From: Bacillota bacterium
GTDB lineage: Bacteria; Bacillota; Clostridia; Christensenellales; Aristaeellaceae
Reading direction: 5' to 3'
Assembly: GCA_023392395.1 (NCBI GenBank)
Contig: JAEVZE010000242.1
Location: 1 to 5,642, forward strand
DNA length: 5,642 nt
Of this stretch, positions 1 to 5,642 are shown in pieces; the first letter of the stretch is position 1; each line of letters begins with the position of its first letter. The notes under the pieces are model-generated. The model was not told where the DNA came from, did not search any database, and saw only the letters and a list, made by a program, of their open reading frames with translations. A program made the translations under genes and the position numbers.

Positions 1-2
1 GC

Positions 3-2468
3 CCGGGGCGGCTTGTTTTGACGCTGCTGCTGCCGCTGATTTTTGCAGCGATCTGGCACGTGTTCTATGCCGACGGAGTGCTGGCCACGATGCGGCTGTA
101 CAACTTCGGCAATTTCCTGAGCCGTTCCTACCTCTATCAAAAGGGCGGGGCGGGCGCGCTCGGCGCCATCCTGTCCTGGCCGGTCTACTACCATTTGATG
201 GGAAACAGCGCGTTTGGCTCGGTGCTGGTGCTGGTGGTATTGCTGGTGGCCGACCTGATCCTTTTGCGCAAGATCTCCATTCGCCGCCTGGGCGGCAAGG
301 TGAAGCAGTCCTACGACGTATACGTGGAGCACGCGCGCCAGCGGGCGGATGAGAAGCGCCAGGCCGCGGAACAGCGCATGCAGGCGATGGTGGTGCCCAT
401 GGTCTACACCACGCCAGGCGGCGCGGCGGAGGCGGCTGTGGCTCCAGGCAAACCGGTCAAACTGCAGCGCGCGCCGCGCGGAAAACTGCCCGACAGCGAC
501 GACCTGGAGAACTGGGACATCCCCAAGGCCCCGGCCCGGGGGCAGGCTGCCTCCGGCGGCCGCGAGATGGTGATCGAACGCATCCGCCCGGACGATCCGC
601 TGCCCGGCGAGCCCCGTGTGAGCCTCGCGAAAGCCGAGGCCGAGGGGCCGGACGTGCCCCACTTCCTGGCCAAGCGCCGCCCCGCGAGCGCAAAGCCCGA
701 GGCGCTGCGCGTCAAGGACCCGGAGCCGCTGTACCGGCCCGAGCCGGAGAAACTGCCGCCGCAGCCGGACGGCCGCGAGGTGGCGGAGAGCGCGCCCTAT
801 GAAGTCAAGGGCCAGGCGGAGTTCTCCGGCGGCGACTGGCAGGAAGTCAAACTGGGCGACGACGCGCTGAACTTTGAGGCCGAAATCGCGCCCGCCCCGG
901 AGCCCGAACCGCCCTTTGAGCCTACCCTCACCGCGAAAAAGGATAAACGGCCGGTAATCATCGCAAAATCGATCAAAAAGCCAGTGAAAAAACCGGAGTT
1001 TGAGCCGGAACCGCCCAAGGGCGATCCCGACGCCTACAACTACCCGCCCATCGATCTTCTGGCCTCGGTGCAGCCGTCCCAGGCCAAGAACAGGGAGCAG
1101 TCCGACGAGGTCAAGGCCAAGAAGCTGGTGGAGACGCTGGCAAGCTTTGGCATCAGCGCGAGGCTCATCGGCATCGCCCACGGCCCCACGGTGACCCGGT
1201 TTGAGCTCTCGCCCGCCGCGGGCATCAAGGTCAGCCGCATCACCGCGCTGGCGGACGACATCGCGCTGAACCTGGCGGCGGTCAGCGTGCGCATCGAAGC
1301 CCCGATCCCCGGCAAGGCGGCAGTGGGCGTCGAGGTGCCCAACGACTCCATCGAGGTGGTCCCCCTCAGGGACGTGCTGGAGTCCGGAGAAGCGCGCAAG
1401 CACCCGTCCCGGCTGGCGGTGGCGCTGGGCCGCGACAACGGGGGCCGCTACATCGTGACGGACCTGGCGAAAATGCCCCACGTGCTGATCGCGGGCGCGA
1501 CCGGATCGGGCAAATCGGTGTGCATCAACTGCATCGTGTGCTCCATCCTCTACCGCGCGACGCCCGACGAAGTGAAGCTGATCATGATCGACCCGAAGGT
1601 GGTCGAGCTGTCCAGCTACAACGGCATCCCGCACCTGCTGGTCCCGGTGGTCACCGACCCGAAGAAGGCGGCCAGCGCCCTGGATTGGGCGGTGGCGGAG
1701 ATGAGTGGCCGCTACAAGAAGTTCGCGGAGCTGGGCGTGCGCGACATGAAGGGCTACAACCTGCACAGGCCCGAGGACGAGCCCGCCATGCCGCAAATCG
1801 TGATCATCATCGACGAATTGGCGGACCTGATGATGGTCGCCCCCGGCGAGGTGGAGGACTCCATCTGCCGCCTTGCGCAATTGGCCCGCGCGGCGGGCAT
1901 CCACCTGGTAATCGCTACGCAGCGGCCGTCGGTCAACGTCATCACCGGCGTCATCAAGGCCAACATCCCCTCCCGCATCGCGTTCACCGTGGCCTCTCAA
2001 GTGGACAGCCGTACGATTCTCGACGTGGGCGGCGCGGAGAAGCTCCTGGGCCGGGGCGACATGCTGTTCGCGCCCGCGGGGGCGAGCAAACCCGCCCGCG
2101 TACAGGGCGCGTGGGTGTCGGACGACGAGGTCAACGACATCGTGTCCTACATCAAGGTGCGGCACGAGACCACCTACGACGAAGACGTGATCGAGCACCT
2201 GGCAAACGCCGCAATGTCAGACGCCGAGAAGGACGACGCCAAGGAAGCCTACGACGACCTCCTGCCGCAGGCGGTCGAAATGGTGATCGAGGCCGGGCAG
2301 GCCTCCACCAGCATGATCCAAAGGCGGCTGCGCGTGGGCTACGCCCGCGCGGGGCGGCTGATTGACGAAATGGAGAAGCGGGGCATCGTCGGCCCGGCCG
2401 ACGGTGCAAAGCCGCGAAGCGTACTGATATCGCGCGAACAGTTCAAGCTGCTGTTCGGCGACGCGTGA
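3..2468 (+). CDS. ftsK: FtsK/SpoIIIE-family DNA translocase (5'-partial)
   Basis: This is a membrane-anchored, ATP-driven double-stranded DNA pump that clears chromosomes from the division or sporulation septum. The frame is open to the left edge, so the true start and probably the first membrane helix lie outside; the TTG at 18 is almost certainly an internal Leu codon. Counting that codon as residue 1, hydrophobic segments lie near residues 1-17, 44-60 and 63-83. A Pro/Glu/Lys/Ala-rich linker follows (about 84-345). The alpha/beta motor then shows GPTVTRFELSPAAGIKVS (389-406), Walker A GATGSGKS (493-500, Lys499), Walker B with Asp599-Glu600, and the family block QRPSVNVITGVIKANIP (635-651). 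The C-terminal gamma winged helix (about 748-805) is the domain that reads polar DNA guide sequences in this family. The gene ends in TGA right at rimO. Sequence alone cannot say whether it acts as FtsK, SpoIIIE or both; spoIIIE would be an equally fair name. Confidence 0.96.
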   Translation, partial: PGRLVLTLLLPLIFAAIWHVFYADGVLATMRLYNFGNFLSRSYLYQKGGAGALGAILSWPVYYHLMGNSAFGSVLVLVVLLVADLILLRKISIRRLGGKVKQSYDVYVEHARQRADEKRQAAEQRMQAMVVPMVYTTPGGAAEAAVAPGKPVKLQRAPRGKLPDSDDLENWDIPKAPARGQAASGGREMVIERIRPDDPLPGEPRVSLAKAEAEGPDVPHFLAKRRPASAKPEALRVKDPEPLYRPEPEKLPPQPDGREVAESAPYEVKGQAEFSGGDWQEVKLGDDALNFEAEIAPAPEPEPPFEPTLTAKKDKRPVIIAKSIKKPVKKPEFEPEPPKGDPDAYNYPPIDLLASVQPSQAKNREQSDEVKAKKLVETLASFGISARLIGIAHGPTVTRFELSPAAGIKVSRITALADDIALNLAAVSVRIEAPIPGKAAVGVEVPNDSIEVVPLRDVLESGEARKHPSRLAVALGRDNGGRYIVTDLAKMPHVLIAGATGSGKSVCINCIVCSILYRATPDEVKLIMIDPKVVELSSYNGIPHLLVPVVTDPKKAASALDWAVAEMSGRYKKFAELGVRDMKGYNLHRPEDEPAMPQIVIIIDELADLMMVAPGEVEDSICRLAQLARAAGIHLVIATQRPSVNVITGVIKANIPSRIAFTVASQVDSRTILDVGGAEKLLGRGDMLFAPAGASKPARVQGAWVSDDEVNDIVSYIKVRHETTYDEDVIEHLANAAMSDAEKDDAKEAYDDLLPQAVEMVIEAGQASTSMIQRRLRVGYARAGRLIDEMEKRGIVGPADGAKPRSVLISREQFKLLFGDA

Positions 2469-2470
2469 GG
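2467..2470 (+). promoter_or_regulatory. Shine-Dalgarno candidate for rimO (decides start)
   Basis: GAGG overlaps the ftsK stop codon and lies nine bases before ATG 2480. It sits directly against ATG 2471, and it overlaps or lies downstream of GTG 2465. It can therefore serve only the 2480 start at normal spacing. The match is short, so this is moderate support. Confidence 0.5.
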
Positions 2471-2479
2471 ATGAAACAA

Positions 2480-3793
2480 ATGGAAAGAACGGTTGGTCTC
2501 GTGTCGCTGGGCTGCTCGAAGAACCGGGTGGACAGCGAAGTGATGCAGGGGATTCTGACCCAGAATGGCTACAAAGTGGTGGGCGATCCCGCCCAGGCGG
2601 ACGTAATCCTAGTCAACACCTGCGGCTTCATCCAGTCGGCCAAGGAGGAGTCCATCGAGGCGATCCTGGAAATGGCCCAGTACAAAAACGGCGGGCGGCT
2701 GAAAAAGCTGATCGTCACCGGCTGCCTTTCGCAGCGCTACGGTCAACAGATCCGGGACGATATGCCGGAGGTGGACGGAGTCCTGGGTGTCGCGGAATAC
2801 CAGAACCTGCCGGAAATACTGGAGGCGGCGTTCCGCGGCGAGCGCCCCCTGCGAACCGGCGAGTGCGGCCGCTTCCTGGATACCCCGAGGCTTTTGACCA
2901 CGCCGTCCCACTCGGCCTATGTCAAGATCTCCGACGGCTGCGACAACCGCTGCGCCTACTGCGCCATCCCGCTGATCCGGGGCGGCTACCAGTCCCGCCC
3001 CGAGGATTCGATCCTGAAGGAGTGCGAACTGCTGGCGGGGCAAGGCACGACGGAGCTGACGCTGATCGCGCAGGACACCTCCCGCTATGGGAGCGACCTG
3101 CCCGGCGGCATGGACCTCGCGGGCCTTCTGGAGAAGGTTAGCGAAATCGAGGGCGTCCGCTGGCTCCGGGCGCTGTACTGCTACCCAGACACCGTGGACG
3201 AGCGCCTGCTGGATACCATCGTGCGCCTGCCCAAGGTGTGCAAATACCTGGACCTGCCGCTGCAGCACATTAGTGGCGAACTGCTCCGCAACATGAACCG
3301 GCGCGGCTCGCCGGAGCACATCCGGGAGCTGATCAAGGCCTGCCACGCGCGGGGCATCCTGATGCGCACCACGTTCATTGTGGGCTTCCCGGGCGAGACC
3401 GAGGAGCAGTTTGAAGAACTGCTGGACTTCGTGCGCTGGGCGCGTTTTGGCCGCCTGGGCGCGTTCACCTATTCGCCGGAGGAGGGCACCGCCGCGGCGG
3501 TGATGCCGGATCAGATCGAGGAGGGCGTCAAGCAGGCGCGCCTGGACCGGCTGATGCTCGCGCAGCAGGAGATTTCGCACGCCCTCAACCAGGCCCGCGT
3601 CGGCGAGACCTGCGAGGTGCTGGTGGAGTCCTTTGAAGACGGTCGGTACACGGGCCGATCCCGGCTCGAAGCGCCGGAGGTGGACGGCGTGATCCGCTTC
3701 AAATCCCGCCGGAAGCTGAAGCCGGGCGAGTATGCGCAGGTAAAGATCACCGGCGCGGACGCCTACGACCTATCCGGGGAGGAGCTTCAATGA
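2480..3793 (+). CDS. rimO: Ribosomal protein uS12 methylthiotransferase RimO
   Basis: RimO is a cytoplasmic radical-SAM iron-sulfur enzyme that methylthiolates a conserved Asp of ribosomal protein uS12 (S12). From ATG 2480 the protein is 437 residues, close to the family's usual 430-440. The N-terminal UPF0004 domain carries three cluster cysteines: Cys12 in SLGCSKNRVDSE, Cys48 in NTCGF and Cys82 in TGCLSQRY. The radical SAM motif CDNRCAYC supplies Cys154, Cys158 and Cys161. DLPLQHIS (258-265) and FIVGFPGETEEQFEEL (299-314) are typical, and a TRAM domain fills about 372-437. SDGCDNRC and YSPEEGT favour RimO over the tRNA enzymes MiaB and MtaB. In-frame GTG 2465 and ATG 2471 would add 5 or 3 residues. 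I prefer 2480 because GAGG at 2467-2470 is nine bases upstream and the protein then begins just before the conserved VGLVSLGCSKN block. The stop overlaps the pgsA start, implying coupling. Confidence 0.96.
   Translation: MERTVGLVSLGCSKNRVDSEVMQGILTQNGYKVVGDPAQADVILVNTCGFIQSAKEESIEAILEMAQYKNGGRLKKLIVTGCLSQRYGQQIRDDMPEVDGVLGVAEYQNLPEILEAAFRGERPLRTGECGRFLDTPRLLTTPSHSAYVKISDGCDNRCAYCAIPLIRGGYQSRPEDSILKECELLAGQGTTELTLIAQDTSRYGSDLPGGMDLAGLLEKVSEIEGVRWLRALYCYPDTVDERLLDTIVRLPKVCKYLDLPLQHISGELLRNMNRRGSPEHIRELIKACHARGILMRTTFIVGFPGETEEQFEELLDFVRWARFGRLGAFTYSPEEGTAAAVMPDQIEEGVKQARLDRLMLAQQEISHALNQARVGETCEVLVESFEDGRYTGRSRLEAPEVDGVIRFKSRRKLKPGEYAQVKITGADAYDLSGEELQ
3780..3784 (+). promoter_or_regulatory. 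Shine-Dalgarno for pgsA
   Basis: AGGAG, inside the longer purine run GGGGAGGAG at 3776-3784, ends five bases before ATG 3790. It lies within the last codons of rimO. With the ATGA stop/start overlap it supports translational coupling of pgsA to rimO. Confidence 0.8.
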
Positions 3794-4323
3794 ACCTGCC
3801 GAACCGGCTGACCATCCTGCGCGTTGCGCTGATCCCGGCGTTTGTGGCGCTCTGCATGATTGAAACGGAGCTTACGCAGGTGCTGGCGGCGCTGACGTTC
3901 ATTTTGGCGTCTGTGACCGACTGGATGGACGGCTGGTACGCGCGCAAATACAGCCAGGAGACCGACTTCGGTAAGCTCAAGGACCCGATGGCGGACAAGC
4001 TCCTGGTGATGGCGGCGCTGATCGCGCTGGTGGCCCAGGGCCGCGCGCCCTGGCTGGCGGCGATGGTGATCCTGGCCCGGGAATTCGTGATTTCGGGCAT
4101 ACGGCTGGTGGCGACTGCGCAGGGCCGCGTGATCGCCGCCGACAAACTGGGCAAATACAAGACGGCGCTGCAGATGCTGGCGATTCCGATGCTGATCTTA
4201 AGCCCGCTCCTGGGCGCATGGTGCGCGGTGGGCGGCGAGATTGCGCTTTGGGCGTCGGTCGCGCTTGCGGTGGCGTCCTGCGTGCATTATATTGTGGCAA
4301 ATCGGGAGGTCTTCACAAAATGA
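3790..4323 (+). CDS. pgsA: CDP-diacylglycerol–glycerol-3-phosphate 3-phosphatidyltransferase
   Basis: PgsA is an integral membrane enzyme that transfers the phosphatidyl group from CDP-diacylglycerol to glycerol-3-phosphate. This gives phosphatidylglycerol phosphate, the committed step to phosphatidylglycerol and cardiolipin. The 177-residue length is normal. The metal-binding CDP-alcohol phosphotransferase signature D-x2-DG-x2-AR-x8-G-x3-D-x3-D is complete: Asp44, Asp47, Gly48, Ala51, Arg52, Gly61, Asp65 and Asp69. The start MNLPNRLTILR and the blocks REFVISGIRLVA (97-108) and GKYKTALQ (121-128) are also typical of PgsA rather than of phosphatidylserine or cardiolipin synthases of the same fold. 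Hydrophobic helices lie near residues 8-24, 28-43, 70-82, 87-105, 125-142 and 146-169. The ATG shares ATGA with the rimO stop and has a strong Shine-Dalgarno. The last codons overlap the cinA start in the same way. Confidence 0.96.
   Translation: MNLPNRLTILRVALIPAFVALCMIETELTQVLAALTFILASVTDWMDGWYARKYSQETDFGKLKDPMADKLLVMAALIALVAQGRAPWLAAMVILAREFVISGIRLVATAQGRVIAADKLGKYKTALQMLAIPMLILSPLLGAWCAVGGEIALWASVALAVASCVHYIVANREVFTK
4304..4309 (+). promoter_or_regulatory. Shine-Dalgarno for cinA
   Basis: GGGAGG lies ten bases before ATG 4320, inside the end of pgsA. It fixes the cinA start at 4320 rather than at the longer open frame upstream, and it fits coupled translation through the ATGA overlap at 4320-4323. 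Confidence 0.75.
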
Positions 4324-5558
4324 TCTGCGAAATCCTGTCGGTCGGAACGGAACTGCTCATGGGCCAGGTGGCCAACACCGACGCGCAGTACATCTCGCGC
4401 CGGCTTTCGGAGCTGGGCGTCCAGGTCTTTCGCCACACCACCGTGGGCGACAACCCCGAGCGCGTCAAGGAAGCGCTGAACACCGCTCTGGGCAGGAGCG
4501 ATCTGGTGATCACCACCGGAGGCCTGGGGCCCACCGAGGACGACCTGACCAAGGAAATGGTGGCGGAGCACTTCGCTCTGCCGATGGAATTGCACCAGCC
4601 CAGCATGGACGCGCTGCTGGAGCGCATGAAGCGCATCCATCCGGACCGCCCGCTGACCCAGAACAACCTGAAACAGGCCTATTTCCCGAAGGGCTCGATC
4701 GTCATGCCCAACCGCCGCGGCACCGCGCCCGGCTGCATCGTGGAGCAGGGTGAGAAGGCCGTGGCCGTGCTGCCGGGGCCGCCTCGGGAGCTCAAGGACA
4801 TGTTTGAGCAGCAGCTGGAGCCCTACCTTCTCAAGCGCCGGGAGATGAACCTGACATCCCGCTTCTTCCGCATCTTCGGCGTGGGTGAATCCAACGTGGA
4901 GACGATCCTGCTGGACCTGTTTCACAGCCAGAACCCGACGCTGGCGCTCTACTGCGGCGCGGCAGAGGTAACCGCCAGGCTCACCGCCTCCGGCAAGCCG
5001 GGCGAGGACTTATCGCCGCTCCTCGATCCGGTGGAAGCCGAAATCTTGAAGCGCCTGGGCAACTCCGTCTACGCCGAGGGCCGCGACCAGACCATGGAGT
5101 GCACGGTGCTGGGCCTGCTGCTTGAACGCAAGGAGACCATCGCGGTGGCCGCGAGCTGCACCGGCGGAAAGCTGGCCGCGATGCTCACCGACTGCCCCGG
5201 CGCGTCGGGCGCGTTGGTGGAGGGCTTCGTCACCTATTCCAACGCGGCGAAAATGCGCACGCTGGGCGTGCGGGAGGACGTTCTACGCGAGCACGGCGCG
5301 GTCAGCGAGGAATGTGCCCGGCAGATGGCCGAGGGCGCGCGGAAGGCCACCGGCGCGACCTGGGCGCTGTCGGTCACTGGCATCGCGGGGCCGGACGGCG
5401 GCAGCGAGGAAAAGCCGGTGGGCACCGTGTACATCGGCCTTGCGGGCCCCGGCGGCGCCAGCGCGCAGCGCTTTCAATTCCTGGGCGACCGCTCCTGGAT
5501 CCGCACGCTCAGCTGCCAGAACGCGCTGAACCTGCTCCGGCTTTCGCTCATAAACTAG
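4320..5558 (+). CDS. cinA: CinA family protein, competence/damage-inducible type with C-terminal NMN amidase domain
   Basis: This is a full-length two-domain CinA of 412 residues. The N-terminal MoCF-like (COG1058) domain, about 1-170, shows ILSVGTELLMGQVANTDAQY (5-24) and TTGGLGPTEDDLTKE (65-79); in characterised relatives it hydrolyses ADP-ribose. A linking domain (about 171-250) precedes the PncC-type amidase domain (about 255-412), which in characterised relatives deamidates nicotinamide mononucleotide to nicotinate mononucleotide in NAD salvage. That domain shows SCTGG (279-283), GFVTYSNAAK (302-311), HGAVSEE (325-331) and the block around GIAGPDGGSEEKPVGTV (354-370). Residue 278, before SCTGG, is Ala where Glu is usual. 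The start is ATG 4320: it overlaps the pgsA stop as ATGA, has a GGGAGG site upstream, and begins exactly at the family N-terminus MICEILSVGTE. The frame is open further upstream to GTG 4218, but that extension lies inside pgsA and has no family similarity. The competence role implied by the name is not shown here. Confidence 0.95.
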   Translation: MICEILSVGTELLMGQVANTDAQYISRRLSELGVQVFRHTTVGDNPERVKEALNTALGRSDLVITTGGLGPTEDDLTKEMVAEHFALPMELHQPSMDALLERMKRIHPDRPLTQNNLKQAYFPKGSIVMPNRRGTAPGCIVEQGEKAVAVLPGPPRELKDMFEQQLEPYLLKRREMNLTSRFFRIFGVGESNVETILLDLFHSQNPTLALYCGAAEVTARLTASGKPGEDLSPLLDPVEAEILKRLGNSVYAEGRDQTMECTVLGLLLERKETIAVAASCTGGKLAAMLTDCPGASGALVEGFVTYSNAAKMRTLGVREDVLREHGAVSEECARQMAEGARKATGATWALSVTGIAGPDGGSEEKPVGTVYIGLAGPGGASAQRFQFLGDRSWIRTLSCQNALNLLRLSLIN

Positions 5559-5567
5559 CGCCAATCC

Positions 5568-5596
5568 TCCGGCGGGGCGCGCCGCGCCCCGCCGGA
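5568..5596 (+). terminator. GC-rich hairpin after cinA, probable operon end
   Basis: A perfect inverted repeat begins ten bases after the cinA stop. Bases 5568-5580 pair with 5584-5596 (13 pairs, all but the outermost G-C) around the three-base loop 5581-5583. Its position suggests transcription termination or protection of the mRNA 3' end. On the plus strand it is followed by a C-rich run rather than a U-tract, and the reverse strand lacks a U-tract too. It is therefore not a textbook intrinsic terminator; the structure is certain, the role inferred. Confidence 0.6.
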
Positions 5597-5642
5597 CCGC
5601 CTCCCCCTTGAAGCGGACAGAACCTCCCCCACAAAATAGAGG
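5597..5642. other. Intergenic stretch with a repeated CCTCCCCC octamer
   Basis: No coding region is visible between the hairpin and the right edge. The octamer CCTCCCCC occurs twice, at 5600-5607 and 5623-5630, with start points 23 bases apart. The plus strand here is strongly C-rich and then becomes A-rich at 5631-5638. It may be the leader of a downstream gene or the edge of an intergenic repeat; the window ends too soon to tell. Confidence 0.35.

Noticed and set aside
18..20. TTG as the start codon of the translocase
   Set aside because: The frame stays open to base 3 with hydrophobic codons, no Shine-Dalgarno is visible before it, and the protein would begin inside a membrane helix. The gene is simply cut by the window edge.
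1520..2365. A 281-codon plus-strand open frame inside the ftsK motor region
   Set aside because: It is a frame-shifted reading of the conserved ATPase domain. The product is Arg/Gly/Pro-rich, as expected of shadow frames in GC-rich DNA.
3127..3136. SRS/KOPS-like translocase guide sequence (GAGAAGG run within rimO)
   Set aside because: A single imperfect match to a short degenerate octamer is expected by chance in GC-rich coding DNA and says nothing without genome-wide strand-skew statistics.
2609..3580. A 323-codon open frame on the minus strand inside rimO
   Set aside because: It lies opposite a clearly real gene and its product shows no recognisable domain. Its length reflects the rarity of stop codons in GC-rich DNA read in a mirrored codon phase.
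4218..4319. N-terminal extension of CinA from GTG 4218
   Set aside because: It lies wholly within pgsA and encodes Arg/Gly-rich sequence unlike any CinA. ATG 4320 has a good Shine-Dalgarno and matches the family N-terminus.
4287..4925. A 212-codon minus-strand open frame across the pgsA/cinA junction
   Set aside because: It is antisense to conserved CinA motifs, its composition is His/Leu/Gln-rich shadow-like, and no family signature is visible.
5608..5637. Possible promoter: TTGAAG at 5608-5613 and CAAAAT at 5632-5637, 18 bases apart
   Set aside because: Each box matches only four of six consensus bases, which is weak. No downstream gene is visible, so I do not annotate it. Extending the window or mapping 5' ends would decide.

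Overview
This window is a compact, GC-rich stretch of bacterial chromosome. All four genes are on the plus strand and packed end to end. In order they are: an FtsK/SpoIIIE-type DNA translocase (its 5' end lies before the window), the ribosomal-protein methylthiotransferase RimO, the CDP-diacylglycerol–glycerol-3-phosphate 3-phosphatidyltransferase PgsA, and the two-domain CinA protein (nicotinamide-nucleotide amidase type). The order ftsK/spoIIIE–rimO–pgsA–cinA, and the detailed protein motifs, are what I would expect from Bacillota of the class Clostridia. The strong G/C bias suggests one of the GC-rich clostridial lineages, but that placement is inference and no species can be named. In many Bacillota recA follows cinA, and it may lie just past the right edge, but nothing of it is visible here.

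Layout: bases 1-2468 encode most of the translocase (last membrane helices, a long Pro/Glu/Lys-rich linker, the RecA-like motor and the C-terminal winged helix). Bases 2480-3793 encode RimO (UPF0004, radical SAM and TRAM domains). Bases 3790-4323 encode PgsA, a small membrane enzyme with an intact CDP-alcohol phosphotransferase signature. Bases 4320-5558 encode full-length CinA. The last 84 bases are non-coding and hold a perfect GC-rich hairpin just after the cinA stop, then a short pyrimidine-rich stretch.

The rimO/pgsA and pgsA/cinA junctions are four-base ATGA overlaps, each with a clear Shine-Dalgarno inside the preceding gene. The ftsK/rimO junction is a near-zero gap or a four-base overlap, depending on which rimO start is used. 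This architecture implies one polycistronic transcript with translational coupling, ending at or near the hairpin. The genes do not form one pathway. They serve chromosome segregation, ribosome modification, phospholipid synthesis and pyridine-nucleotide salvage, so this is a conserved housekeeping cluster.

I found no mobile element, CRISPR array, RNA gene or novel system. The points most worth a second look are a Glu-to-Ala change in the CinA amidase motif, the hairpin that lacks a U-tract, and the ambiguous rimO start.
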